Shown piece after piece: positions 9,430 to 18,324 of a DNA stretch of 64,000 bases. This DNA comes from JAICNG01 sp035249985 (lineage in GTDB: Bacteria; Gemmatimonadota; Gemmatimonadetes; Gemmatimonadales; Gemmatimonadaceae), in the NCBI GenBank assembly GCA_035249985.1, contig DATFFP010000029.1, forward strand, positions 42,979 to 106,978. The letters run 5' to 3'. Below the pieces are notes generated by a model. It worked only from the letters and a program-made list of their open reading frames with translations. It made no database searches and was not told the origin of the DNA. The position numbers were made by a program, and so were the translations under genes. Within the stretch, counting starts at the first letter, position 1. Each line of letters begins with the position of its first letter.

Positions 9430-10152
9430 TCAGGGAGCGGGCCGGCGCCGGTGCTGGAGCATCCAGTCGTAGAGCTCGGGGTTCTCGTACGTGCGCGTCC
9501 ACGCGTCGTGTCCTGCGTCGGGATACACGGTGAATTTCACGTTCCCGTTGCACCGCTTCAAGCGCTCGACGAGCTCTTCCGAGCGGTCGAGCTTGATGAT
9601 GTCGTCCTTCGCGCCGTGAAAGACCCAGATCGGCAGGTGCCTGAGCGCGCACATCCCGGAGGGCGTGGCACCGCCACTGATGGCCACGAGCGCCGCGAAC
9701 CGGTGCGGGAACTCCATCGCCAGATGCCAGGCGCCGTATGCACCCATGCTCAGCCCGGTGAGATAGATGCGATCGGGATCGACGCGATACTTCTCCTGCA
9801 CGTCCTCCAGGAGCGCATCGAGCCTCGCCGTCGACCAGATCATGTTGGTGTCCACCTGCGGCGCGACGACGATGAAAGGGAAGTCCGGCCGCTGTGCAGT
9901 GATCTTGAGCGGTCCATGCACTTTCACCTTCGCGATATCGTCGCCGCGCTCACCGCCTCCATGGAGGAAGAGGATGAGTGGCCAGCGCTCCTGGCTCGAG
10001 TTGTAGCTCTGGGGCAGGTAAAGCTGGTACTCGCCGGCCACATCGCGGACGAGACGGCGGTTCATCGAGACCACCTGAGCGCCTGGCTGTGCCGGGGGGC
10101 GTTGAGGCATTGAGCTGCAGGCTGAGGCGAGCACGACCAGTGTGACGATCAT
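9430..10152 (-). CDS. lipoprotein serine esterase/peptidase of the COG4099 type
   Basis: The 240-residue protein starts at ATG 10150-10152. Its lipoprotein signal M-I-V-T-L-V-V-L-A-S-A-C has the Cys at residue 12. The alpha/beta hydrolase core has an oxyanion H-G-G-G-E-R-G, nucleophile elbow G-L-S-M-G, an Asp in G-A-K-D-D, and catalytic His in D-A-G-H-D-A-W. Such proteins often deacylate plant or microbial polysaccharides in carbohydrate loci, which fits this operon. A longer frame to 10290 would translate the hairpin repeat at 10154-10284 and is rejected. Confidence 0.85.
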   Translation of the reverse strand: MIVTLVVLASACSSMPQRPPAQPGAQVVSMNRRLVRDVAGEYQLYLPQSYNSSQERWPLILFLHGGGERGDDIAKVKVHGPLKITAQRPDFPFIVVAPQVDTNMIWSTARLDALLEDVQEKYRVDPDRIYLTGLSMGAYGAWHLAMEFPHRFAALVAISGGATPSGMCALRHLPIWVFHGAKDDIIKLDRSEELVERLKRCNGNVKFTVYPDAGHDAWTRTYENPELYDWMLQHRRRPAP

Positions 10153-10153
10153 C

Positions 10154-10284
10154 GCGCGACGAGCCCGACTGCCGACCACAGAGGCACCGAGGGCACAGAG
10201 GACGGGCAACCGCCGATCAACCAGCAGTCGGCCGTGCTCTGTGCCCTCGGTGCCTCTGTGGTCAGCAGTCTGGGCTCGTCGCGC
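10154..10284. repeat. intergenic hairpin, 9-nt repeat family (CAGAGGCAC/CGAGGGCAC)
   Basis: Two 26-nt arms match perfectly: 10175-10200 and 10237-10262, containing CCACAGAGGCACCGAGGGCA. Outer arms GCGCGACGAGCCC (10154-10166) and its complement (10272-10284) extend the stem. It fills the gap between two co-directional operon genes and ends 1 nt from the downstream ATG. The same core recurs at 12442-12529. Confidence 0.9.
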
Positions 10285-10299
10285 TATCACACAGTCTCT

Positions 10300-10719
10300 C
10301 TACGGCGCCTTCCCGCCCGCCAGCCTCCGCATCGCCTCGACCTTCTCCCCCCATTTCTTTTCGTCCTCCGCGGAGATCGCCCCCTTTCCGGCGCGACGAA
10401 CCGCGCTGACCTTGGCCGCGGTGGTATCGGAGACGAGCGAGAGCAAAATCAGAATGTCCTCCCCCAGCTTCCGGCCATCGGTCTTCTGGATCTCGACGCC
10501 CTTGTCACGCACGACGAACGTCGTCAGCGACTTCGTCATTCGATACGCGTCGTCCTCGGACATCGTCAAGCCGAAAGCCGCGTAGAGCTCGCCGACGCTG
10601 AACGAGAGGCTGTCGTGCACCGTGGTATCGGGAGCTTGCGGAGCTTGTGCCGCGCTCGCGCGCGCGGACAGCGACACGGCGAGGGCGAGCATAACGAAAA
10701 GTGCACGCATAATGGACAT
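10300..10719 (-). CDS. small secreted protein, unknown function
   Basis: The 139-residue product has a signal peptide (hydrophobic residues 5-24, cleavage likely near A-S-A-A-Q). A second in-frame ATG three codons in (10710) is equally possible. The mature part is mostly helical and charged, with a C-terminal K-K-W-G-E-K-V-E-A-M-R-R segment. I recognise no family. It sits between the symporter and the esterase in the glycan operon and is separated from both by hairpins. Confidence 0.7.
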   Translation of the reverse strand: MSIMRALFVMLALAVSLSARASAAQAPQAPDTTVHDSLSFSVGELYAAFGLTMSEDDAYRMTKSLTTFVVRDKGVEIQKTDGRKLGEDILILLSLVSDTTAAKVSAVRRAGKGAISAEDEKKWGEKVEAMRRLAGGKAP

Positions 10720-10728
10720 CCGGTTTCA

Positions 10729-10750
10729 CAGGTGAGAGCGCGCTCACCTG
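10729..10750. repeat. small perfect hairpin CAGGTGAG/CTCACCTG
   Basis: Eight-bp arms at 10729-10736 and 10743-10750 enclose a 6-nt loop, between the symporter stop and the next start on the minus strand. It could slow RNA decay or reduce read-through; there is no T-run on the minus strand. Confidence 0.6.
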
Positions 10751-10791
10751 AAGTGCAAGCCGCAAGCCACATGCGCTAAGTCTCAGCCGGG

Positions 10792-12408
10792 CTACGAGAA
10801 GTACAACCAGATGGCCCCCACGGAGAGCGCCAGGAGCACGCTGAGAACCACGTCGGTGCGCCGCCAGCCTCGCCCGCGCGGGCCTTCGGTCGTGCGCTGG
10901 GTCGTGTCGAACGTGATTCCCTCGACCTTCTCTGGGGGCGGGGGCGCCGTCACCAGACTCACGCCGATGAGGATCCCGACACAGATCACGAACAGGAGCA
11001 CGGCGAAGTGGAGGAAGTTGATCGTCGCGTACGTGTGCATCCATCCCGTGAGCCCATCTCTGTTCAGCTCGGCAATCAGCCGGCCGACACCGAGAACGAA
11101 GCCACCGATGAGCGCCGCCATCGCGCCGGCGGCATTCACCCGTCGCCACAGCACGCCTAACAGGAACACCGCCGCGATCGGCGGCGAGATGTAGGCCTGC
11201 ACACTCTGGAGGTATTGGTAAAGCTGACCCGAGATGAGCTTCATCAGCGGAATCCACAATAGTCCAAGGCCGACCAGGATCGCCGTCGAGGCCTGGCCGA
11301 TGACGACCAGTCGCCGCTCCGATGCCGCGGGATGGAGCTTCTTGTAGACGTCCCATGTGATGAGCGTCGAGCAGGAGTTGAACACCGCCGACAGGGAGCT
11401 CATGAGCGCCGCGAGCAACCCGGCGACGACCATGCCCCGCAATCCATCGGGCATGAGGGCAGCCACCAGCGTCGGGAGCGCCTGATCGGGATGCTCGAGG
11501 GTGATCAGCCCGCGCTGCGAGAGCGCATAGGCGACGACGCCGGGGATGACGAAGATGAACAGCGGAAGAAGCTTGAGATAGCCGGCGAAGATCGTCCCGC
11601 GTCGCGCCTGATCCTGGTCCTTGGCCGACAGTACGCGCTGCACGATGAATTGATCGGTACACCAGTACCACACCCCGAGGATGGGCGCGCCGAAGAGAAT
11701 TCCGGTCCAGGGAAAATTCGGATCGCTGGCGGGCTTCCACATGTCGAGAAAGCCCGGGCCGGCGGTGCGAACCATCTCGTCCCAGCCGCCCAGCGCATTG
11801 AGACCGGCGACCGTGACGACGATGGCGCCACCGATGAGCACGAACATCTGGATCATGTCCGTGTACAGCACGGCCCTCAGGCCCCCAAAGACGGTGTAGA
11901 CGCCGGTCGCGACGACGACGATCATCGCGCCGGTCCAGAAATCGATGCCCATGAGCGCCTCGAACACGATGCCGCCGGCCGCGATCGTGACCGAGATCTT
12001 CGTCAGCACGTACGCGATGATCGAGACGATCGCCAGATACCAGCGCGCGCCTGACGAGTACCTCCGCTCGAGGAACTCCGGCATCGTGAACACGCCGCTC
12101 CGGAGGTAGAACGGCACGAAGACCCAGCCGAGAATGAGCAGCATGAACGACGCGAGCACCTCGAACTGCCCCACCGCCATGCCGCTGGCGGCGCCCGTGC
12201 CCGCGAGCCCCACGAGATGCTCGGATCCAATGTTCGAGGCGAACAGCGACGCGCCAACGATGAACCACCCGATGTTGCGGCCGGCGAGGAAGTAATCGGT
12301 GGAGCTGTCGCGCGAGCGCTCCCGCACCGTCACCCAGATGGCAATGGTGAAGGTGAGCACGAAGTAGAGCGCGATGACGATCCAGTCCAGCGTGGCGAGC
12401 TGACCCAC
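10792..12408 (-). CDS. sodium:solute symporter (SSS/SGLT family), probably sugar uptake
   Basis: The 538-residue protein has about 13-14 membrane helices, the normal size for bacterial SGLT-like transporters. It starts at GTG 12406-12408 with CGGAG about 7 nt upstream. The N-terminal A-G-R-N-I-G-W-F-I-V-G-A-S-L-F-A-S-N-I-G-S stretch and G-L-R-A-V-L-Y-T-D are typical of the sugar branch. I infer that it imports the mono- or oligosaccharides released by the GH144, GH3 and six-hairpin enzymes in the same operon, driven by Na+. Confidence 0.9.
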   Translation of the reverse strand: MGQLATLDWIVIALYFVLTFTIAIWVTVRERSRDSSTDYFLAGRNIGWFIVGASLFASNIGSEHLVGLAGTGAASGMAVGQFEVLASFMLLILGWVFVPFYLRSGVFTMPEFLERRYSSGARWYLAIVSIIAYVLTKISVTIAAGGIVFEALMGIDFWTGAMIVVVATGVYTVFGGLRAVLYTDMIQMFVLIGGAIVVTVAGLNALGGWDEMVRTAGPGFLDMWKPASDPNFPWTGILFGAPILGVWYWCTDQFIVQRVLSAKDQDQARRGTIFAGYLKLLPLFIFVIPGVVAYALSQRGLITLEHPDQALPTLVAALMPDGLRGMVVAGLLAALMSSLSAVFNSCSTLITWDVYKKLHPAASERRLVVIGQASTAILVGLGLLWIPLMKLISGQLYQYLQSVQAYISPPIAAVFLLGVLWRRVNAAGAMAALIGGFVLGVGRLIAELNRDGLTGWMHTYATINFLHFAVLLFVICVGILIGVSLVTAPPPPEKVEGITFDTTQRTTEGPRGRGWRRTDVVLSVLLALSVGAIWLYFS

Positions 12409-12441
12409 GGGGTGGCTCCGGCGCTAGAGGTTCACACTGCA

Positions 12442-12529
12442 GAACCACAGAGGCACCGAGGGCACGGAGAGCGGCGAACTGCCGGCGAGCAGTTCGCCGT
12501 TCTCCGTGCCCTCGGTGCCTCTGTGGTTC
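12442..12529. repeat. intergenic hairpin, 41-bp stem (CAGAGGCAC family)
   Basis: Arms 12442-12482 and 12489-12529 pair over 41 positions with one G-T mismatch and a 6-nt loop (CGGCGA). The outer half is the CCACAGAGGCACCGAGGGCAC core shared with 10154-10284. The inner half contains GCAGTTCGCCG, resembling the separate GCAGTTC heptad family, so the element looks composite. It lies between the sulfatase stop and the symporter start. Confidence 0.92.
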
Positions 12530-12562
12530 ATGCAGTCGGCTCGTTGCAATACCAGGAACAGG

Positions 12563-14047
12563 TCACGGGAGTCTTCTCTCACCCGCCTGCCAATCTCCCC
12601 GACGCACGGGCACCCGCATGCCGTCGGTTGCCTCGAGTCGATCGAACAACCGGGAGCGCATCGCCCGCACCGTGTCCTGCATCATCGGCGCGTCGATCAG
12701 GTTGTACCGCTCCATCGGGTCAGCGACGAGATCGTACAGCTCGTTCGTGTCCCAGATGCCGTGGTAGAAGATGTATTTGTAGCGGTCGCCGCGGAGCGCG
12801 AACGTGGTGGGCGTGTGCGGGAAGGCGTACTCCCAGTAGTACTCGTACAAGAGCTCTCCACGAGAAGCCGGAGCTTCACCGCGCAGCGCCGAGAGCACCG
12901 ACTGGCCGTCCATGTCCCAGCTGCTCTGGACGCCGGCGAGCGCGAGAATCGTCGGCGCGATGTCGATGTTCCGCACCATCTGGGTGATCGTGTCCCCGGC
13001 GGCGATCATCCCGGGAGCATAAGCCACCATCGGAACACGCATCGACTTCTCGTACGCGTGCCGCTTGTCGATCAATCCGTGCTCACCGAGGACGAACCCG
13101 TTGTCGCTCGTGTAGACCACCATCGTCGAGTTGGTGAGCCCGTTCTGATCGAGAAAATCGAGGATGCGCCCGATGCTCTCATCCACCGCCAGCAGCGTCT
13201 CGGCATAGCTGCGGTAGAACTCATCGAACTTCAGCGCGCCGTGATAGGCGAAGTCCACGCCGTGCCAGCTGTTGCGCTGCTCGCGCACCCAGTGCGGCTT
13301 CCCGCGATAGTTGGACTCCGTGTTGGCCATCGTCTCGGGATACGGAATCGGCTCCCTGCCGTACTTGCCGGCGTGACGCGGCGGCGGAATGAACTCCGCA
13401 TGCACCGCCTTGTGCGCGAGGTAGAGAAAGAACGGCTTGTTGGGATCCGAGCGACGCACCCCGCGCAGCCAGTCGACCGCCTGCTCGGTGAGAATGTCCG
13501 TGGTGTAGCCGCGCACCTGTCGTCGCGTGCCGTCGACGTTGAGCATCGGATCGACGTAGACGCCCTGCCCGCGGAAGCTCACCCAGCGATCGAAGCCGGG
13601 GCGCGGCATGTCGCTCTCCTCATCCTCACCCATGTGCCACTTGCCGATGTACGCCGTGCGATATCCCGCGCGCTGCAGCAGCTCGGGAAAGAACATCGTC
13701 CCTTTGGGGATCGGCGACGTGTTGTCGACTACCCCATGCCGGTGCGCATACCGGCCCGTGAGGATCGACGCGCGACTCGGCGAGCACAGTGCCGTCGTCA
13801 CGAACGCGTTGGGCACGTACGACCCGCGCGCCGCCATACGATCGATGTTCGGCGTGCGAAGAAATGGCGGTGCGCCCTTCACGAAGCTCATGAAGTCGTG
13901 CCGATGGTCGTCGCTGAGGATGAAGATGACGTTGCGCGGTTGCTGCGCCCCCCGTGCCTGCGCGTGCACGGGCACGGCGATGCACACCGCCAGCCAGACG
14001 AGGAGGCTCGCAGCTCGCAGTTCGCAGTTCGCAGTTCTTATCGACAT
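12563..14047 (-). CDS. secreted arylsulfatase-type sulfatase (S1 family)
   Basis: The 494-residue protein contains the sulfatase signature C-S-P-S-R with Cys at residue 88, the site converted to formylglycine by a maturase. Metal ligands S-D-D-H occur at about 45-48 and Y-T-S-D-N-G in the middle. The signal peptide is unusual: residues 4-13 (R-T-A-N-C-E-L-R-A-A) are encoded by a heptad repeat, followed by a normal hydrophobic core S-L-L-V-W-L-A-V. The ATG overlaps the GH3 stop by 10 nt, supporting coupling. It would remove sulfate from a sulfated glycan, or act on another sulfate ester. No maturase gene is in the window. Confidence 0.92.
   Translation of the reverse strand: MSIRTANCELRAASLLVWLAVCIAVPVHAQARGAQQPRNVIFILSDDHRHDFMSFVKGAPPFLRTPNIDRMAARGSYVPNAFVTTALCSPSRASILTGRYAHRHGVVDNTSPIPKGTMFFPELLQRAGYRTAYIGKWHMGEDEESDMPRPGFDRWVSFRGQGVYVDPMLNVDGTRRQVRGYTTDILTEQAVDWLRGVRRSDPNKPFFLYLAHKAVHAEFIPPPRHAGKYGREPIPYPETMANTESNYRGKPHWVREQRNSWHGVDFAYHGALKFDEFYRSYAETLLAVDESIGRILDFLDQNGLTNSTMVVYTSDNGFVLGEHGLIDKRHAYEKSMRVPMVAYAPGMIAAGDTITQMVRNIDIAPTILALAGVQSSWDMDGQSVLSALRGEAPASRGELLYEYYWEYAFPHTPTTFALRGDRYKYIFYHGIWDTNELYDLVADPMERYNLIDAPMMQDTVRAMRSRLFDRLEATDGMRVPVRRGDWQAGERRLP
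14007..14038. repeat. one-armed 7-nt repeat (GCAGTTC) inside the sulfatase start
   Basis: Four heptads (GCAGCTC, then GCAGTTC three times) overlap the start of the sulfatase gene and encode the n-region of its signal peptide. The same heptad forms hairpins at 18325-18447 and 45347-45410. Confidence 0.8.
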
Positions 14048-16344
14048 ATCACCGCCCCCATTCTCCTCTTCGCCGGCCAGGTGAACCTCGGAACTTCACG
14101 ACGCAGCACACGCTTTCCACATCGTCGCGGATCGACGAGCTCGAAGCGCGCTTCCTCCACGCGCTCGGAGCTCGCGCCCGCGTAGACGCGAAAGAATCCA
14201 GGCTCCACGACGAGATCGAGCGCCGCGTCGTGGAAGGCCAGATCCTTGGACCCGAGCGGGAATGACACCGATTGCGTCTCGCCAGGCTGCAGCGTGATGC
14301 GACGGAACCCGCGCAGCTCCTTCACCGGGCGCGTCAGGGTTCCGACCTCGTCCCGGATGTACAGCTGAACGATCTCGTCCCCCGCTCGGTCGCCCGTATT
14401 CGTGACGTCGACGCTGACGATGAGGGTGTCGCTCGGTCGCATCGTCGCTGCACTGAGGCGGAGGTTGCGATACGCGAAGGTCGTGTAGCTCAGCCCATGG
14501 CCAAAGGGATACAGCGGCGTCCACGGGACATCGATGTATTTCGATGTGTACTTCTGATTCGCCACCGGCGGCCGGCCCGTATTCTTGTGGTTGTAGTACA
14601 GCGGTACCTGTCCGACCGTCCGCGGAATCGTCACCGGCAGCTTCCCGGAAGGATTCGCGTCGCCGAACAGCACGTCCGCCACCGCGTTCCCCATCTCCGT
14701 GCCGAGATACCAGGCGTGCATGATCGCGGGCACGCTGTCGGCAAACGACGAGATCGCGAGCGGGCGTCCGCCCATCAGCACGACGATGACGGGTTTGCCC
14801 GCTCCACGCACCGCCCGTACAAGACCTTCCTGCGCACCGGGCAGCCCGATGAACGCGCGATTGTTCGCTTCCGCGCTCTGCTCCTGATGCTCGCCGACCA
14901 CGAGCACGGCGACGTCGGCTTCCCGCGCCACGCGCACCGCTTCCGCGAATCCGCTCGTATCGGCGGTCGCCGAATCCGCGCCGCGGGCGTGGACCACGCG
15001 TGCCGACGGCACGGCGCGGCGAATCCCCTCCAGCACCGTGACACCCTCTTCGGCACGTCCCGCCGCCGACCAGTTGCCGATCGACGACCGCGCGTCGGTG
15101 GCGAGCGACCCGATGACCGCGATCGTACCTAACGATTTCGACAGAGGAAGCGCGCGTCCTTCGTTCCGGAGGAGCACGATCGCCTTTTGCGCCAGCGCGC
15201 GTGCCGCCGCCCGATGCTCGGCGGCCAGCAGCGTCTGGCGCTCACGCGTCGTGTCACTATACCGAAACGGATCGGCGAAGAGTCCAAGGTCGTATTTGGC
15301 GCGCAGGACGCGTCGGACCGCGGCGTCCACATCGCGCGTGGCGACTCGTCCCGATCGCACCAGGGGCGCCAGCTTGTTCAGGTAGATGCGGCTCACCATG
15401 TCGACGTCGACCCCCGCACGGAGCGCGAGCGCACCCGCGGACGCCGAATCGGCCGCCACCCCATGCGGGATGAGCTCCAGCACTCCCGTGTAGTCACTCA
15501 CCAGCACGCCATTCCATCCCCACTCCGCGCGCAACAGGCCATCGATGAGCTGCTCGCTCGCATGCACCGGCATGCCCGCGACTTCGTTGAACGACGCCAT
15601 CACCGACCGCGCGCCCGCTTCGATCGCGGCGTGAAAGGGTGGCAGATAGATGTCGCGCAGGGTGACGTCAGGGATGTCGGCGATGTTGTAATCCCGGCCG
15701 CCTTCCGCCGCGCCGTAACCGACGAAGTGCTTCGCGGTCGCCAGCATCGTGTTCGGCGCGCTCAGGTCGGTGCCCTGGAAGCCCCGCACGCGCGCGGCGG
15801 CCATGATCGAGCCGAGGTACGGATCCTCGCCGGCGCCCTCGACAATGCGGCCCCAGCGTGCGTCGCGCGCGATGTCGACCATCGGCGCAAAGGTCCAGTG
15901 CAGACCCGCCGCCGTTGCTTCGATCGCCGCGATGCGCGCGGCATGCTCGACCGCCTGCGGATCCCACGATGCCGCCTCGGCGATCGAGACGGGAAAGATC
16001 GTACGGAATCCGTGGATGACATCGTGCGCGAACAGGAGCGGGATCTTGTGTCGCGATTGGAGTGCGACCTCCTGCATTCGGCGCGTGTAGGCCGCGCCGA
16101 ACACCCCGAGGAACGAACCGACCTGGCCGCGGCGTATCTCGTCCTCACCACCCTCCGGAACGACCGGGCCGGTGTCTCCCCAGCGTCCCGGAAGCTGCGT
16201 GAGCTGCCCGAGCTTCTCCTCGAGCGTCATGCGCGCGATGAGGGAGTCCACGAAGCGCGCCGCCCGTGACGTGGTGGCTTGGGCAGCCGCCGATGCCGCG
16301 GAGAGAATCAGGGCGGCGCACGCGATCGAGAGTCGTGCCGTCAT
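14038..16344 (-). CDS. periplasmic beta-glucosidase, GH3 (BglX-like)
   Basis: The 768-residue protein starts at ATG 16342-16344, overlapping the upstream stop by 1 nt (TGATG), with GGGAG 9 nt before. The signal peptide is M-T-A-R-L-S-I-A-C-A-A-L. The GH3 N-terminal barrel contains K-H-F-V-G-Y-G and the nucleophile Asp in V-S-D-Y-T-G. A second sandwich domain contains the acid/base region, and a C-terminal fibronectin III-like domain ends the protein, as in BglX. It would release glucose from oligosaccharides made by the GH144 enzyme encoded just upstream. Confidence 0.93.
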   Translation of the reverse strand: MTARLSIACAALILSAASAAAQATTSRAARFVDSLIARMTLEEKLGQLTQLPGRWGDTGPVVPEGGEDEIRRGQVGSFLGVFGAAYTRRMQEVALQSRHKIPLLFAHDVIHGFRTIFPVSIAEAASWDPQAVEHAARIAAIEATAAGLHWTFAPMVDIARDARWGRIVEGAGEDPYLGSIMAAARVRGFQGTDLSAPNTMLATAKHFVGYGAAEGGRDYNIADIPDVTLRDIYLPPFHAAIEAGARSVMASFNEVAGMPVHASEQLIDGLLRAEWGWNGVLVSDYTGVLELIPHGVAADSASAGALALRAGVDVDMVSRIYLNKLAPLVRSGRVATRDVDAAVRRVLRAKYDLGLFADPFRYSDTTRERQTLLAAEHRAAARALAQKAIVLLRNEGRALPLSKSLGTIAVIGSLATDARSSIGNWSAAGRAEEGVTVLEGIRRAVPSARVVHARGADSATADTSGFAEAVRVAREADVAVLVVGEHQEQSAEANNRAFIGLPGAQEGLVRAVRGAGKPVIVVLMGGRPLAISSFADSVPAIMHAWYLGTEMGNAVADVLFGDANPSGKLPVTIPRTVGQVPLYYNHKNTGRPPVANQKYTSKYIDVPWTPLYPFGHGLSYTTFAYRNLRLSAATMRPSDTLIVSVDVTNTGDRAGDEIVQLYIRDEVGTLTRPVKELRGFRRITLQPGETQSVSFPLGSKDLAFHDAALDLVVEPGFFRVYAGASSERVEEARFELVDPRRCGKRVLRREVPRFTWPAKRRMGAVICR

Positions 16345-17807
16345 CAGTTGCATCTCCCTTCGATCCAGCCGCCGGTGAAGCCCGCGCGGCAGAGTCCACG
16401 AACGATGTACGGGTTCTTCTTCATGAGCTCCCACAGGAGTCCGGAGCGATGATTCTCGATCATCGCCACGATGGGGCCCTGATCGATCCCGATATAGTTG
16501 TCATCGAACCAGCCTTTGCCGGCAACAATGCGGCCGCGAACCAGTCGCAGCGTCGCATCCTTCAGCGTCGGGTTGAAAGCGTCGAGAAATCCGTACCGCG
16601 TGTAAAGGTCGTCGCCGTATCGCTCTCGCATCGCGACCAGGGCGCGGGTCGTGATGTCGGGAGCAAAGGGAATCGATCCCCCCGCCGCCGTGGGGGCGAT
16701 GGTCCCGTCATCGTTGATGTAAGGCGCGGCAGCGCCGCGCGCCCAGTACCTGTGAAAGCGCCGCGAGACCCCATCGATCACGATCGTCGTGTCCGCCGGA
16801 CCATCGGAGGCGGTCAGTCCCCAGATGTCGCCGCTGTAATCGGTCCATCGGCCCGGGTTGGCGATGGCGTACTGACGCTGCGAGCGCGTCGCGCGAGCCG
16901 AGTTCTCGAAGTAATCGATGCCGCGATCGCGCATGTACGCGTCGAAGATGCCGCGGAAATCGATGAAGATGTGCGAGTACTGGTGGCCGAACAGTGGAGG
17001 GAAGTTGACGTGCGTAAAGCCCTGGAAGTCCGCCCATTCATACGTGCTGGTGAAGGCGCGCCACGCCTCCGGCTCGATGGGATGGGTGGGCGAGCCTAAC
17101 GCGAGCACATAGAGGATCATCGCCTCGTCGTAGCCACGATACGCCGCAGGACCGAACCCGCGCTCGGGACGCCAGGCCATCGTGATCAGTGGTCGCTGAT
17201 CGCGCAGGAAATACGGCCACTCCACGCGACGATAGAGCGAATCGGCGTAGGCGCGAATGGCGATCTCTCGCGCGTCGGTGCCGTCGAAGTATTGCTGGAC
17301 GACCAGTACCCCGGCGAGCAGCAGGCCTGTATCGATGGTCGAGAGCTCGGTGTTGCGATAGCGGAGCCCGGTCTCCATGTCGAGGAAGTGGTAGAAGAAT
17401 CCGCGATCTCCCGCGAGACCTGTGGCATCGGTCCCTTGTGGCAGGCCCCACATGAACCGCAGCGTAGTCAGCGTTCGCTCGGCGGCTTCGGCACGCGTCA
17501 CCCACCGGCGCTCGACTCCTACTGGATACGCGGTCAGAGCGAACCCCACCGCCGCGATGCTCGCGAACGGGGGGTTGGGCCACCGATCGGGAGCGAGCCC
17601 GTTGCGGGCATTCGTCGTTTCCCAGAAGTAGGCGAAAGTGCGCGCCTGGAGGCTGTCGACGAACGCCTCTATGCGGGTAGAGGGTGTTGGAGATGGCGCA
17701 GGGGATACACCAGCGGCGCATCCGACCAGGCCGGCGAGCGCGAACGTCGCCGTCAGTCGGAGAAGACCGCTGCGCACGGTGGGAAGAGCGATGGGGAAGA
17801 GGCGCAT
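16344..17807 (-). CDS. GH144-type endo-beta-1,2-glucanase lipoprotein (glucoamylase-like domain)
   Basis: The 487-residue protein has a lipoprotein signal with lipobox L-V-G-C (Cys 30). The mature part is one (alpha/alpha)6 domain of the 'glycoamylase' Pfam type, including W-W/W-F-E-T-T start motifs, D-R-G-F-F-Y-H-F-L-D, and G-Y-D-E-A-M. The characterised family GH144 cleaves beta-1,2-glucan to sophorooligosaccharides. It is the promoter-proximal gene of an eight-gene operon and partners a GH3 enzyme, as in known beta-1,2-glucan systems. The assignment to beta-1,2-glucan follows the family, not visible active-site residues. Confidence 0.82.
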   Translation of the reverse strand: MRLFPIALPTVRSGLLRLTATFALAGLVGCAAGVSPAPSPTPSTRIEAFVDSLQARTFAYFWETTNARNGLAPDRWPNPPFASIAAVGFALTAYPVGVERRWVTRAEAAERTLTTLRFMWGLPQGTDATGLAGDRGFFYHFLDMETGLRYRNTELSTIDTGLLLAGVLVVQQYFDGTDAREIAIRAYADSLYRRVEWPYFLRDQRPLITMAWRPERGFGPAAYRGYDEAMILYVLALGSPTHPIEPEAWRAFTSTYEWADFQGFTHVNFPPLFGHQYSHIFIDFRGIFDAYMRDRGIDYFENSARATRSQRQYAIANPGRWTDYSGDIWGLTASDGPADTTIVIDGVSRRFHRYWARGAAAPYINDDGTIAPTAAGGSIPFAPDITTRALVAMRERYGDDLYTRYGFLDAFNPTLKDATLRLVRGRIVAGKGWFDDNYIGIDQGPIVAMIENHRSGLLWELMKKNPYIVRGLCRAGFTGGWIEGRCN

Positions 17808-17900
17808 TGGGCGACGGAGCGAGAAGACGCTAGCTTATCCCTCCCGCATTCCGGTTCGCCAGCCTGGCGGCCGGAGCAGAACGATCAGTCCGAGGCGCCT

Positions 17901-18323
17901 ATGGAACAACGCATGAGCCTGGTGACGCTCGGCGTCGCCGACCTTCGTCGCGCTCGCCGGTTCTACGAAGCTGGCCTGGGCTGGAAGCCAGGCTTCGCCA
18001 GCGATGATGTCGTGTTCTACGAGACGGGCGGTCCGATCATCGCCCTCTGGAGCCGTCGCGACCTCGCCGCCGATGCGCAGATCGAGGACGATGAATCGAC
18101 GTTTGGCGGCCTGGCGCTCGCGCACAACGTCCGCTCTCGTGAAGATGTCGAATCGGTCCTCGCCGAGGCAGCCGCGGCCGGCGCCGCGATTCTCAAGTCC
18201 GCCGAGGACACCCAGTGGGGCGGATATTCAGGCTACTTCGCCGATCCCGACGGACACTTGTGGGAGGTCGCGTTCAATCCCGCCTGGACGATAGGCGAGG
18301 ACGGCTCGGTGCGGATGAAGTGA
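17901..18323 (+). CDS. VOC (glyoxalase/bleomycin-resistance) family protein
   Basis: The 140-residue protein consists of one VOC domain with paired beta-alpha-beta-beta-beta units. It contains L-G-V-A-D-L-R-R-A-R-R-F-Y-E, G-G-Y-S-G-Y-F-A-D-P-D-G-H-L-W-E at the C-terminal metal site (His and Glu), and a typical length. The ATG at 17901 was chosen as the first start past the divergent GH144 promoter region. Members are dioxygenases, isomerases or binding proteins; no substrate can be named. Confidence 0.85.
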   Translation: MEQRMSLVTLGVADLRRARRFYEAGLGWKPGFASDDVVFYETGGPIIALWSRRDLAADAQIEDDESTFGGLALAHNVRSREDVESVLAEAAAAGAAILKSAEDTQWGGYSGYFADPDGHLWEVAFNPAWTIGEDGSVRMK

Positions 18324-18324
18324 C

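Noticed and set aside
10505..12448. 647-codon open frame on the minus strand, overlapping the symporter gene
   Set aside because: It is a shadow frame of the symporter: its residues are dominated by Arg, Gly, His and Ala with no membrane helices, whereas the overlapping frame is a clear SSS transporter.
10154..12529. Insertion sequences or MITEs
   Set aside because: No transposase, target duplication or shared ends between families; unit sequences differ while the architecture is kept.
12506..14185. 559-codon frame opposite the sulfatase gene
   Set aside because: Antisense shadow. The sulfatase motif C-S-P-S-R on the other strand is decisive.
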